The notes: a model not told the origin generated them from the sequence alone. DNA of 64,000 nucleotides from Roseiarcus sp963709655 (GCA_963709655.1 CAVPXF010000023.1:186001-250000); one strand, 5' to 3'; counted from the first letter of the stretch, positions 27,182 to 36,070 are shown. Numbers and translations: made by a program.

Positions 27182-28125
27182 GCCGCCCTCCGCCTGCCCG
27201 TCAGGCCGAGGAGGCCAATGAGCCCTTGCGGCGCGAGGACGACGAATCCGATCATGAGAAGGCCGACGATGAGCAGGTTGATTTCCGAGGAGATGGTCAC
27301 GGTGACGACCTGCTGGGCGATGCCAAGGAGAAGCGCCCCGAGCACGGGCCCAAACCACGCCGTGGTGCCGCCGATGAGCGGCATCGCGATCGAGTTCACG
27401 GCGTAGGAAAGATTGAACGCCGAAGACGGTTCGAGAAAGGTCACGTAATAGGGCAAGGGCGCCCCGGCCATGCCCATGAACGCGCCGCTCAGAGTTGTGG
27501 CCAGAAGCTTCAGCCGAAGCGTCGGAACGCCTGTCGCTTCCGCTGCGACCTCGTCGTCGCGGATGGCGACAAAGCCGAGTCCGACGCCGGAGGTTTCGAT
27601 CGCGCGGCTGACCGCCACGACAATGACCGCCAGCGTCAGCATAAGGAAGACCATATACGCGATGTAGCTGCCGAAGATCGGAACGTGCTTGGGCCGGATG
27701 GCGTAGACGCCCGCGGACCCGCCGACGAAATCCCAATTGGTAATCAGGGTCTGCAGCACGACTGCGAGCGCAAGGGTCGCGATCGCAAAGAAGATCCCGC
27801 GCAGGCGCAGCGTCAGGTAGCCCGTTCCGAGGCCGACCAGCCCCGCGACGACGCCGCCCGCGAGCATCATCACCGGCAAAGGGAGCGGCGCGATCTTGCC
27901 GAGCGCAACGCCCGTATAGGCGCCGAGCGCGAGAAACGCCGCGACCCCGAAATTCACATAGCCGACGTAGCCCCCAAGGATATTCCAGGCGCATGCGAGC
28001 ACGACATATTCGAGGACCGTGTAGCCAGCGTAGAAGACATAGTCGTTGCCGACGGCTCGCATCGCGGCGAACAGCGCGGCGGCGGCGAGAACGACGAGCC
28101 CGAGGAAGCGAAGATAGGCGATCAT
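27178..28125 (-). CDS. livM: branched-chain-amide type ABC transporter permease LivM
   Basis: 315 residues, eight to ten membrane segments. GGYVGYVNFGVAAFLALGAY and the cytoplasmic loop GLGFVAIRDDEVAAEATGV, which docks the ATPases, are LivM landmarks; the C-terminus ends in PQGLIGLLGLTGRRR. It forms the pore with LivH. It sits between livH (adjacent stop and start, no gap) and livG (4-bp overlap). Confidence 0.93.
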   Translation of the reverse strand: MIAYLRFLGLVVLAAAALFAAMRAVGNDYVFYAGYTVLEYVVLACAWNILGGYVGYVNFGVAAFLALGAYTGVALGKIAPLPLPVMMLAGGVVAGLVGLGTGYLTLRLRGIFFAIATLALAVVLQTLITNWDFVGGSAGVYAIRPKHVPIFGSYIAYMVFLMLTLAVIVVAVSRAIETSGVGLGFVAIRDDEVAAEATGVPTLRLKLLATTLSGAFMGMAGAPLPYYVTFLEPSSAFNLSYAVNSIAMPLIGGTTAWFGPVLGALLLGIAQQVVTVTISSEINLLIVGLLMIGFVVLAPQGLIGLLGLTGRRRAA

Positions 28126-28998
28126 CTAGCGTCCGAACAGTCCGGAAGGCCGGACGGCGAGAGTGAGCAGCAGGAAGCCGAACGCCACCGCCGGCGCCCA
28201 GGATGCGCCCACGAAGATCGACGTCAGATTCTCGATCACGCCCAAAAGCACGGCGGCGAGCAATGTTCCCGGCAAGCTGCCCATGCCGCCGAGCACGGCG
28301 ATGGCGAAGACCCGACCGATGAAGTCGCGCCCGATCGACGGCTCGACGGGTTCGAGCACCAGCAGCAGCGCTCCCGCGGCCCCAGCCAGCGCGATGGAGA
28401 TGGCGAAGGCGATACGCTTCAGGCGCACCGGGTCGGCGCCCATGAGACGCAGAGCCGTCGGATCCTGCGCAACTCCCAGAATTGCGCGCCCAATGAAGGT
28501 GCGTTTCAGAAAAAGCTGCGCCGCGACCAAGATCGCCAATGCGCCGATGAAGGGAATGAGCTGCCTGAGCGGCAGCGCAATCGGCCCAAGGTTCAGCGTC
28601 GTCGACGCGTAAGCTGCGGACGTGTAGCGATAGTCGACGCCGAATGTCAGGATGAGGACGACCTCGCCAACGAACATGAGGCCGAAGAAGAAGGCGAGGC
28701 CGCGCATCGAATCGTTTCCGCGCCGCTCGAAAGCCCGGTGATAGACCTGAAAGACCACCCAGCCCGCCACATAGAAGACGGGGACGACAATCAGCGCTGC
28801 GAGAAGCGGATCAAGCCCGAATCGTTCGCTCAAGAGAAAGGCGCCATAGGCGCCGAACACAACGAACGCCGGATGGGCGATGTTGGCGATGTCGAGAAGG
28901 CCAAACGAAATGGTCGCGCCGGCCGCCACGCCTGCGTAAAAGCCGCCGAGCAGAAGGCCGGACACGACCGCGTTCGCCAGGAGATTGAAAGAGAGCAC
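28126..28998 (-). CDS. livH: branched-chain-amide type ABC transporter permease LivH
   Basis: 290 residues, about eight membrane segments. LLLGGFYAGVAAGATISFGLLDIANIAHPAF at the N-terminus (key part GLLDIANIAHPAF) and the loop GRAILGVAQDPTALRLMGADP, which contacts the ATPases, identify LivH. The last residues LAVRPSGLFGR are also standard. It partners LivM. A 61-bp gap separates it from the binding-protein gene. Confidence 0.93.
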   Translation of the reverse strand: MLSFNLLANAVVSGLLLGGFYAGVAAGATISFGLLDIANIAHPAFVVFGAYGAFLLSERFGLDPLLAALIVVPVFYVAGWVVFQVYHRAFERRGNDSMRGLAFFFGLMFVGEVVLILTFGVDYRYTSAAYASTTLNLGPIALPLRQLIPFIGALAILVAAQLFLKRTFIGRAILGVAQDPTALRLMGADPVRLKRIAFAISIALAGAAGALLLVLEPVEPSIGRDFIGRVFAIAVLGGMGSLPGTLLAAVLLGVIENLTSIFVGASWAPAVAFGFLLLTLAVRPSGLFGR

Positions 28999-29059
28999 GG
29001 GCGAAGTCTTTGAGGGAAGGCCGCCGCCGCAGCAGGTAGACCCGCCGCGGCAAGCGCGC

Positions 29060-30325
29060 TCACTGGCGCGCGTTTGCGAAGGGCGTGACGAGCTCGCCGG
29101 TCTTCATGTCCGGCGGTCCGACGACGACCAGATGGTCAGTGCCCAAGAACTGACTGACATCCTTGCTCTTGACGTTCTGAAACTGGATCAGGAAAGCGCG
29201 CGCTTTCGCCCACTCGCCGCCCGGCCCGAACTGGACGTCGCCGATGATTGTCTTGATCGTGTTGGCGTGGATATAGGGGCCCAGCTTGTCGCCCTCGAGG
29301 CTCTTCGTCGCCTCGACCGCGGCGGCGAGGATCTGGAGGTCGGCGTAGGCCCAGGGCGCGACGTAATAGCCGATCGGATCGACGCCTTCCGCCTTCGCTC
29401 TCGCCTGGTACTTCGCAAGGAACTCCATCGAGCCCGGGAATTGCAGCTTCGGCGCCGGAAGCCAATAGGCGAAGTTGACGAGACCGTTGATCTGCGGGCC
29501 GAGGATCGTCTCGGAACCGGTTGTCTGCAGGCCGGTCATCGCGCCGCCGATCATCCGAGCGTTCAGCCCGACTTCGGCGATGGCGCGGGCGACATTGATC
29601 GATTGGCCGGGCTGGGTGCCGACCATCACAAGGTCCGGATTGGTCGCCTGCACTTCGCGGACGACCGTCGAAAAATCGGTCATGCTCGGTGGGAAGGTGC
29701 GGTCGTAGACGACCTTCATGCCGCGCGCCTTCGCGGCGTTGCGCACGCCTTCCAGGACGGAATGGCCAAACTGAATGTCAGGCGTGATGACGGCGATCGT
29801 CGACGGCTTGGGACTGAGCTGGTCGGCCACGTCGAAGAACGGCATCGCCGCGGCGTTCGCCGGATCCTCGCCGGTCGGCGCCATGCTGAAGTACTTGTCG
29901 TAATTGAGCTTGGCGTTGTTGGCGAGCCCGAAGAGGCCCATCAGCACCATGTCGTGCTGCATGGCGATCGGCAGCGCCGCGGCGATGATCGGCGTCGCAT
30001 AGCCGCTGTTGATCAGGTCCACCTTATCGACATCAAGCAGCTTGGTGTAAATCGGGGGGACATTGGCCGGATTGCTCTGATCGTCGTAATAGACAAGCTC
30101 GACCGGTCGGCCGAGCAGACCGCCCTTGGCGTTCTGGTCTTCGGCCCAGATCTTCATGGCGAGCAGCGCGGATTTTCCGCTGCCCGCCAGAGGGCCCGAC
30201 TGAGCCATGCTGAATCCGATTTTGATCGGGTCGGCCGCAAAGGCCGACGCAACCGCAAGCGCGCCCGCCAGGATCGCGATGGCATAACCGCCAACCCGGC
30301 GCAAAACGCTTCCCTTCTCTCTCAT
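29060..30325 (-). CDS. ABC transporter substrate-binding protein, LivJ/K-type (Peripla_BP_6)
   Basis: 421 residues. Signal peptide residues 1-31 (ends SAFAADPIK). Mature sequence IKIGFSMAQSGPLAGSGKSA and GGLLGRPVELVYYDDQS are the Peripla_BP_6 entry blocks. Homologues of this branch bind amides, urea, aromatic acids or branched amino acids. Its neighbours (MBL-fold hydrolase, FAH-family hydrolase, TetR) argue for an aromatic or amide-like carbon source rather than an amino acid; this is inference. The start MREKGSVLRR at 30325 has AAAAGGGAGG seven bases upstream; the ATG 48 nt earlier does not. It is the first gene of the operon. Confidence 0.9.
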   Translation of the reverse strand: MREKGSVLRRVGGYAIAILAGALAVASAFAADPIKIGFSMAQSGPLAGSGKSALLAMKIWAEDQNAKGGLLGRPVELVYYDDQSNPANVPPIYTKLLDVDKVDLINSGYATPIIAAALPIAMQHDMVLMGLFGLANNAKLNYDKYFSMAPTGEDPANAAAMPFFDVADQLSPKPSTIAVITPDIQFGHSVLEGVRNAAKARGMKVVYDRTFPPSMTDFSTVVREVQATNPDLVMVGTQPGQSINVARAIAEVGLNARMIGGAMTGLQTTGSETILGPQINGLVNFAYWLPAPKLQFPGSMEFLAKYQARAKAEGVDPIGYYVAPWAYADLQILAAAVEATKSLEGDKLGPYIHANTIKTIIGDVQFGPGGEWAKARAFLIQFQNVKSKDVSQFLGTDHLVVVGPPDMKTGELVTPFANARQ

Positions 30326-30377
30326 GACGTCCTCCCTTTTGGCCGGCGCCGCGTCAGCAGACGATTTTCGCACGTTT

Positions 30378-31373
30378 TCAGTGGCCGTGGGTATGCGGGC
30401 GAGGATGGCCGTGACCTTCCGCGCGCAGCTTGTCGCGAAACTGCGCCATCTGTTCGAACAGCGTCAGAACGTCCGGCTCGGCGTGTTCGCCGCTGAACTC
30501 ATCGAACAGGTTCCTGATGGTGACAACGACGCGTTCCGCATCGCCCCAGTCCGCATAGCGTCCGAGCGGGATGTCGAATGCGGCCTCGCGCGCGTTCATG
30601 CCCTTGTCGAAGCGCTTTCGCGCCTCGTCCTGGACGAATTCGAGGTAGCCCTTCATCTCGCGAACCGCCTGCTTGTCGGCGATCGGGCCATGGCCCGGAA
30701 CAATCACGTCGACATCGAGGGCGAGGATCCGGTCGCAGGCGCGCACCCAGTTGGACACCGGGCCGGCCCAGGCGATCGGGGTGCCCTCGTTGAACAGCAG
30801 GTCGCCGGTAAAGACGGTCCGATCCTCGGGCACGAAAGCAACCGTGTCGCCGCGGGTGTGCGCGGGTCCGAGTTCGATCAGGCGCACCGCCTTGTCGCCG
30901 ACCTTGAGCTCAAGCTCGCCGCTGAACACACGGGTGGGCTTGCGCAGTTGAACGCCGGAGAAATCGAACGGCTTGAATAGCTCCGCCAAGAATTCTGCGC
31001 CGCGTCCGAGTTGGTGGGCGTTCACCATCATCGAGTGATAGAGGGCGGGATGTGTGGGATCCATTTCATCGAACGTCGCCTGGGTCGCGACGATTTCAGC
31101 TCCGTTGACCAGCTGGTTGCCAAACGTATGGTCGCCGTTGTGATGCGTATTGAATAGCGTGTTGATGTGCTCGGCTGCGGGCACGGAGCGCCGCATTTCC
31201 GCGAGCATTTCGGCGGTAAGCTTCAGATCGAACAACGTATCCACGAGAAGCGTCTGGTCTCCGTCGGCGATGAGGCCTGCATTGCTCCAACCCCACGAGC
31301 CGTCTGGCTGGATATAGGCCCAGACGCCGTTGCCGATGTCTTTCAACCCTTTGGTGAAACTCCATCTCGACAT
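30378..31373 (-). CDS. MBL-fold metallohydrolase
   Basis: 331 residues. The metal site THHNGDHTFGN (about 75-85, HxxGDH variant of HxHxDH), then GPAHTRGDT, FTGDLLFNEG and VPGHGPIADK complete the two-metal set of a beta-lactamase-fold hydrolase. The last 20 residues are His-rich (EGHGHPRPHTHGH) and could carry or deliver metal. The reaction could be ester, lactone or thioester hydrolysis. It is 52 bp upstream of the livK start on the same strand, so it is probably the promoter-proximal gene of the transport operon, and it faces the TetR gene across a 158-bp region with two palindromes. Confidence 0.88.
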   Translation of the reverse strand: MSRWSFTKGLKDIGNGVWAYIQPDGSWGWSNAGLIADGDQTLLVDTLFDLKLTAEMLAEMRRSVPAAEHINTLFNTHHNGDHTFGNQLVNGAEIVATQATFDEMDPTHPALYHSMMVNAHQLGRGAEFLAELFKPFDFSGVQLRKPTRVFSGELELKVGDKAVRLIELGPAHTRGDTVAFVPEDRTVFTGDLLFNEGTPIAWAGPVSNWVRACDRILALDVDVIVPGHGPIADKQAVREMKGYLEFVQDEARKRFDKGMNAREAAFDIPLGRYADWGDAERVVVTIRNLFDEFSGEHAEPDVLTLFEQMAQFRDKLRAEGHGHPRPHTHGH

Positions 31374-31449
31374 GCCGCGCCTCCTCCCATCGGTCGATCG
31401 CCGTTGCGTCGCGCGTTTGCGCGCTCATTCGACCCGACCCTACGCCATC

Positions 31450-31486
31450 TTGATCGACCCATCAAGTCTCTTGATCGATCGTTCAA
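31450..31486. promoter_or_regulatory. two palindromic operators, probable TetR sites
   Basis: Two 16-bp palindromes lie in the divergent region: 31450-31465 (TTGATCGACCCATCAA, 5-bp perfect arms TTGAT/ATCAA) and 31471-31486 (TTGATCGATCGTTCAA, arms TTGA/TCAA around CGATCG). Their centres are 21 bp apart, two helical turns, so two dimers would bind the same DNA face. They are 77-113 nt upstream of the MBL gene and 46-82 nt upstream of the TetR gene, fitting autoregulation and control of both directions. Binding itself is inferred. Confidence 0.7.
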
Positions 31487-31531
31487 TCAGGATTAAACCT
31501 TCCCGTCGAGACAAAGAGTTGTATTTCGACG

Positions 31532-32290
31532 ATGTCCCCCAGGGCGGCGAAGACCACGCGCGCGGCGACGGAGGCCGGAACGGCCGGCGCCTCGTCGCGC
31601 GAGCGCATTCTCAAGGAGGCGGAGCGCGTGTTCGGCGCATATGGCTTCGATGGCGCGACGATGCGGCAGGTCGCAGAGGCCGCAGGCGTTCCTCTTGCGC
31701 TCGTCAGCTATCATTTCGGTTCGAAGGAGGGGCTGTATCGGGCGGTGTTCGACCGGCGCGTCCCGACGGTGGTCGAGCAGCGTCTAACCGGCCTTGCGAT
31801 CGCAATGAGCGAGCCAGATCTCGACCGACGGCTCCTGCTCGTCGTTAAGGCGCTCGTCTTTCCGATGTTGCATCTGCGCGCCCATGATCGCGATCCAAGC
31901 TTCGGTCGGGTTCTCGCGCACGAGACCATGGACCCGATTTCGGAGCAGCGGGGCTTCATTCGCGACATGTTCGACCCGATCGCGCGCGCGGTGGTCGACG
32001 CCCTCGCCTCGGCCCTGCCCGGGCGGTCGCTGCAGGACATCTGGTGGGCCTATGAATTTATGCTGGGCGCGATGGTCTACGTCATGGGGGACGCGGGCCG
32101 CATCGAACGGCTGAGCGGCGGACTTTGCCGACCCGACGACGAAGAGGGCGCGGTCCGGCATATGGTCGCGTTTCTGACCGCTGGCGTGCGCCATGGCGCG
32201 CCGCAAGCCGCGCAAAAGAGAGCAGCTCAAAAGTCAAAGAAGCCGAAGGGAGGAAAGACCAATGCGACTGGTGACGTATCAAAAGGGTGA
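31532..32290 (+). CDS. TetR family transcriptional regulator
   Basis: 252 residues. The HTH is at about 24-68: SRERILKEAERVFGAYGFDG then MRQVAEAAGVPLALVSYHFGSKEGLY. A C-terminal ligand domain with RAHDRDPSFGRVLAHETMDP follows, of the CecR/TetR_C_33-like kind. The last 35 residues are Lys/Ala-rich (QKRAAQKSKKPKGG) and unstructured. It probably represses the divergent MBL-liv operon and its own gene, induced by the imported compound or a breakdown product. Its 3' end overlaps the FAH gene by 29 bp, so the two form one transcript. Confidence 0.9.
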   Translation: MSPRAAKTTRAATEAGTAGASSRERILKEAERVFGAYGFDGATMRQVAEAAGVPLALVSYHFGSKEGLYRAVFDRRVPTVVEQRLTGLAIAMSEPDLDRRLLLVVKALVFPMLHLRAHDRDPSFGRVLAHETMDPISEQRGFIRDMFDPIARAVVDALASALPGRSLQDIWWAYEFMLGAMVYVMGDAGRIERLSGGLCRPDDEEGAVRHMVAFLTAGVRHGAPQAAQKRAAQKSKKPKGGKTNATGDVSKG

Positions 32291-33242
32291 CGGGCCGCAG
32301 CGCGCGGGCGCGCTGATTGACGGCGACACGCGGATCGTCGATCTGGCCGAGGCCCATATCGCGGCGTTCCGGGAATCAGGCCCCAACAGCGTCCTCGCCA
32401 TTGTCGAGGGCGGCGGCGCGGCGCTCGATCGCGCCCGCGAAGCCGTAAGGACGGCGCCAGCGAGCGCCGCCGTCTCGCGCGCAGACGTGCGTCTGCGTGC
32501 TCCGATCCAACCGCCGCCGCAGATGCGCGACTGTTTGTGTTTCGAACTGCACCTCAAACAGGCCTTCGCCGCGTCGCGCAAGCTCACAGCCATGCAGGGA
32601 CCGGATCCGGAAAAGGCAATCGCCGAGATTGAGCGCAGCGGCGTGCCCGACGCGCCTCCGATATTCTACAAGCAACCGATCTACTACAAAGCGAATTGCT
32701 TTGCGGTGATTGGGACTGACGATGACGTGGTCTGGCCGGCCTATTCGAAGTTTCTCGACTTCGAACTCGAGTTCGGCGTGTTCATCAAGGGCAAGGTGAA
32801 AGACGCGCTGAAGGAGGGCGCGCTGAAGCACGTCTTCGGCTACACGATCTTCAACGACATGTCCGCCCGCGACGCCCAGGGCGTGGAGATGGAAGGCCGG
32901 CTGGGTCCGGCGAAGGGCAAGGATTTCGACACCGCCAATCCGATGGGTCCGTGCCTCGTGACCGCCGACGAGATTCCCGATCCTTACAATCTCACGATGA
33001 TTGCGCGGGTGAACGGCGAAGAATGGGGCCGCGGAAATTCCGGTTCGATGTACTGGAAGTTCGAAGACCTGATTTCCTACATCTCGCGTTCCGAGACCCT
33101 CTATCCCGGCGAGTTCCTGGGCTCGGGCACGGTCGGCAACGGTTGCGGTCTCGAACACCTGCGCTTCATCAAACCGGGCGACGTGATCGAACTCGAAGTC
33201 GAGCGGATCGGAGTCCTCCGCAACCGCGTCGTCAGCGCCTGA
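32262..33242 (+). CDS. fumarylacetoacetate hydrolase family protein
   Basis: 326 residues. The metal ligands are visible: FLDFELEFGVFIKG gives the two Glu, and FNDMSARDAQ the Asp; GPAKGKDFDTANPMGPCLVT and LGSGTVGNGCGLE complete the fold. The longer N-terminal domain (MRLVTYQKGDGPQRAGALI) is present. Members hydrolyse C-C bonds of acylpyruvates or decarboxylate/hydrate oxo-dienoates in aromatic ring cleavage pathways. GGGAGG lies 7 nt upstream of 32262. It is co-transcribed with the TetR gene and opposite the transporter operon, so it likely acts on the imported substrate. Confidence 0.9.
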   Translation: MRLVTYQKGDGPQRAGALIDGDTRIVDLAEAHIAAFRESGPNSVLAIVEGGGAALDRAREAVRTAPASAAVSRADVRLRAPIQPPPQMRDCLCFELHLKQAFAASRKLTAMQGPDPEKAIAEIERSGVPDAPPIFYKQPIYYKANCFAVIGTDDDVVWPAYSKFLDFELEFGVFIKGKVKDALKEGALKHVFGYTIFNDMSARDAQGVEMEGRLGPAKGKDFDTANPMGPCLVTADEIPDPYNLTMIARVNGEEWGRGNSGSMYWKFEDLISYISRSETLYPGEFLGSGTVGNGCGLEHLRFIKPGDVIELEVERIGVLRNRVVSA

Positions 33243-33267
33243 CGGATCCCGGGCGCCCGGCGCCGCC

Positions 33268-34293
33268 TCAGACCGGGTCTGGCCGCAGCCCCCACTTTGC
33301 GGCCAGCGTCAGGCAATCGGCGACCGGGACGACGCCCTCGGTGGTCGAGACGGCCCGCATCGATGCGGCGGCCGCGCTGTGGGCGAGCCGCAGGCAGTCG
33401 ACGATCGCCCAGCCCTCGTGCAGGCCGTAGATGACGCCGGCGGCGAAGGCGTCGCCCGCCCCGTTGACGCCGGCGATCGCGCTCGCCGGCGCCGCGACCG
33501 AGCCGAGCGCGGCGCGTGTCCCGTCGCGGCCGCCGGCGACAGCGCCTTCCGGAAAATGGGCGACGACCCAGCCCATCGCGCCGAGGTCCAGCGCCTTCGC
33601 GATGGCGTTCCCGACCGAAACGACGTCGGTCGAACCGTCGGCGCGACGGGTCGCGACGCCGGCGAGCGCGCCGATCTCGAAGTCGTTGACGATCAGATAA
33701 TCGAGGTGGGGCAGACAGGGCCGGCCAAGCTCGGCCAGGCGCTCCGCCGACGTGCTCATCAGTTCGAGGTTGGTCAGAAGGCCCGCGGCCCTCGCCGCCT
33801 TCAAGACCGCGACCCAGCCGTTCGCATCCGCCCGCCACGGCGCGTCCATCGCCGCATGCGCGCCCGGCAGGCCGAGGTGGAGAATTTTGGCCTGGGTCGA
33901 CGAGAAATTGAAATGGGCGGGCGACATCGCCGCCGAGACGCCCGCGTGAAAGAAGTGGGTGCGGCGGCCGGTGTCGAGCACGTTGATCGCGTCGACGCTC
34001 ATTGTCGCGCCGTCCGGCAGCGCCCTGAGCCCGTCGCAGGCGACGCCATGCGCCTCGCATTCGCCGACCAGGAATTGGCCGAGATCGTCGGCGCCGATCA
34101 CGCCCATCGCCTCGACCGGAAAGGCGGGATCCAGCCGCTTCAGGTCGATCGCCATGTTGTAGCCGGCCCCGCCGCCCTGGCGGTCGATCCGCACCACCTC
34201 GGTGACCGTATCCTGATCCGGCCAGCGGGCGATCGACTTGTTGAAATCGACGCAGAACGATCCGGCCGACAGCACCCCCCTACGCGCGCTCAT
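33268..34293 (-). CDS. PfkB family carbohydrate kinase
   Basis: 341 residues. RQGGGAGYNMAIDLKRL at the N-terminus is the PfkB sugar-contact block, and VNGAGDAFAAGVIYGLHEG near residue 285 carries the anion hole and catalytic Asp. The fold is complete. The sugar is unknown; this branch is not clearly ribokinase or fructokinase. It lies 6 bp downstream of a TIM-barrel aldolase gene on the same strand, so kinase and aldolase probably act one after the other on a sugar or sugar acid. It converges on the FAH gene. Confidence 0.9.
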   Translation of the reverse strand: MSARRGVLSAGSFCVDFNKSIARWPDQDTVTEVVRIDRQGGGAGYNMAIDLKRLDPAFPVEAMGVIGADDLGQFLVGECEAHGVACDGLRALPDGATMSVDAINVLDTGRRTHFFHAGVSAAMSPAHFNFSSTQAKILHLGLPGAHAAMDAPWRADANGWVAVLKAARAAGLLTNLELMSTSAERLAELGRPCLPHLDYLIVNDFEIGALAGVATRRADGSTDVVSVGNAIAKALDLGAMGWVVAHFPEGAVAGGRDGTRAALGSVAAPASAIAGVNGAGDAFAAGVIYGLHEGWAIVDCLRLAHSAAAASMRAVSTTEGVVPVADCLTLAAKWGLRPDPV

Positions 34294-34299
34294 GTCGCT

Positions 34300-35286
34300 C
34301 TACCCATGCAGCAGAACCGCCTCGGTGATCTCGCGATCGTCGGCGAAATCGCGCGACGGCGTCAGGCCCTTGCGGATGAGCGTGTCGTGATAGTCCTCGA
34401 CCGCCTCGGAGGGCGTCAGCGCGCCGTCCGACACCGCGCGCATCAGCCGCACGATGTCGAGCGGCGATTCGGCGAGATTGATCTTGCGTCCGAATAGGGC
34501 GACCCGCGCGCCGTACTTCTGCGCCTGATGGATGAGTTCGAAACAGTCGCGCGTCGTCCCCGCGCCGCCGCCGAGCACGCCGACGACCAGGCCAGGATCG
34601 AACGAGGCCAGTTCTTCGAGCGCCTTCGGCCCGTTGTAAGCGATCTTGAGGAACCGGGGCCGCTCGGCCTCGGTGAGGCCGGCCAGGCAGCGAATGATGG
34701 CGTCGTTGACGAAGGCTGGAACCAATTCCGGCTCGAGACCGCCGTCGACGTTCGGATTGAAGACCTCGAGAAAGTACGAAAAGCCGTTGGCCATGGCGTC
34801 CTCGCGGAAGTCGCGGAACGCTTCCAGCGAAACATGGTCGGCGTCGAGGTCATTGGTGAAGGTGATCGAATAGAGGCCGAGGTTGGTCAGCGCTTTGGCG
34901 CGCTGGAGCGAAGCGGTGCGGAACGGGCGCGAGGCGTAATGGTGGAAGGTCGCGCCCCGGTGGCGCCAGATGTCGGTCGTGTCGTTGGCGCGGATGGCGG
35001 GCGCCACCTTCGAGTTGGCGAAGGCTTTGCGTTCGACAAGTTTCTCGAGGTTGCTGACCGAGGTCAGCATGATGTCGACCACGTCCTGGGCGATCACCGC
35101 CTCAATCGACTTCAGGAACTCCTCGCGCGTTTGCAGGCGCGGGACCGCCCCCTCGCACTCTCGCGCCGGGCCGACGGCGTGCAGGCCGGGTCCCATATCC
35201 GGATCCTTGGCGTCGGCGATGATGAAATCGGTGCGTTTGTCCGAGCCGGCGCGGATCCGCGCGAGCTTTTCGTCGAGACGAGTCAT
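34300..35286 (-). CDS. class I aldolase-like TIM-barrel protein
   Basis: 328 residues. The sequence has TIM-barrel rhythm: DFIIADAKDPD (strand 1), VVDIMLTSVSN, KVAPAIRANDTTDIW, YSITFTNDLD, YFLEVFNPNV, FLKIAYNGPKAL, VVGVLGGGAGTTRDCFEL, RVALFGRKIN. Lys214 in LKIAYNGP sits where DeoC/LacD/DhnA-type class I aldolases form a Schiff base, and GVLGGGAGTTRD resembles their phosphate-binding glycine loop. It is probably an aldolase for the product of the adjacent PfkB kinase. I cannot name the sugar. The start MTRLDEKLARIR is used; the in-frame extension to 35520 is not protein-like. Confidence 0.75.
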   Translation of the reverse strand: MTRLDEKLARIRAGSDKRTDFIIADAKDPDMGPGLHAVGPARECEGAVPRLQTREEFLKSIEAVIAQDVVDIMLTSVSNLEKLVERKAFANSKVAPAIRANDTTDIWRHRGATFHHYASRPFRTASLQRAKALTNLGLYSITFTNDLDADHVSLEAFRDFREDAMANGFSYFLEVFNPNVDGGLEPELVPAFVNDAIIRCLAGLTEAERPRFLKIAYNGPKALEELASFDPGLVVGVLGGGAGTTRDCFELIHQAQKYGARVALFGRKINLAESPLDIVRLMRAVSDGALTPSEAVEDYHDTLIRKGLTPSRDFADDREITEAVLLHG

Positions 35287-35436
35287 TCGGGCCCTCCGCC
35301 ATGCGGCCCCGCCGACTATAATTCGGCGACGCGGCGTGGCAACGGGGTCGAAGGCTAGCGCGGAGCCGTCCAAGACGCTAGGAAAACCCTGCTCAGCGGC
35401 GTTCCGCCGCAGACCAACACGGATTTCGAGGGTTTT

Positions 35437-36063
35437 ATGGCTGAACGCCTCCGCATCCTCCTTATCGGCGCCTCGGGCGTGCTCGGGCGCGCCGTCGCCG
35501 CCGAACTCGCCTCGCGCCACGACATCGTCACCGCCGGGTCGAAGTCGGGCGACATCCGTATCGACATCGCCGATCCCGCCAGCATCGAGGCGGGTCTCGC
35601 CGCGGCCGGCGCGCTCGATGCCGTCATCTCAGCCGCCGGGCGGGTGAATTTCGCGCCGCTCTCGGCGATCGCCCCGGCCCGCATCGACCAGTCGTCCTAC
35701 GGCCTCGGCCTCGCCGACAAGCTGATGGGCCAGGTCAATCTGGCGCTGGCGGCGCGCGACCGGCTTCGGGACGGCGGCTCGATCACGCTGATCGCAGGCG
35801 TCCTGTCTCGGACGCCGATCGCCGCGGGCTCCTCGGCCAGCATGGTCAACGCGGCGGTCGAAGCGTTCGTGATGGCCGCAGCGATCGAAATGCCGCGCGG
35901 CCTGCGCATCAACGCCGTGAGCCCCGAGGTGTTCGAGGAATCGATGGGCGCCTACGGGCCGTTCTTCCGTGGCCACGATCCCGTGCCCGTCGCCCGCGCG
36001 GCGCGCGCCTTCAGCCGCAGCGTCGAAGGACTCGAAACCGGCAAGACCTATCGGGTGGTCTGA
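35437..36063 (+). CDS. atypical short-chain dehydrogenase
   Basis: 208 residues. LLIGASGVLGRAVAAEL binds nucleotide, ISAAGRVNF corresponds to the NNAG region, and INAVSPEVFEESM is the C-terminal block. The usual catalytic YxxxK is missing: the segment reads SSASMVNAAVEAF, as in a small subfamily of about 200-residue SDR proteins whose activity is unproven. It faces away from the kinase/aldolase pair with 150 bp between starts and is 7 bp from the PAP2 gene on the same strand. Confidence 0.8.
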   Translation: MAERLRILLIGASGVLGRAVAAELASRHDIVTAGSKSGDIRIDIADPASIEAGLAAAGALDAVISAAGRVNFAPLSAIAPARIDQSSYGLGLADKLMGQVNLALAARDRLRDGGSITLIAGVLSRTPIAAGSSASMVNAAVEAFVMAAAIEMPRGLRINAVSPEVFEESMGAYGPFFRGHDPVPVARAARAFSRSVEGLETGKTYRVV

Positions 36064-36070
36064 CCGTTCG

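Noticed and set aside
26503..29013. Plus-strand open frames across the liv operon
   Set aside because: Charged, low-complexity translation complementary to membrane proteins; no motif.
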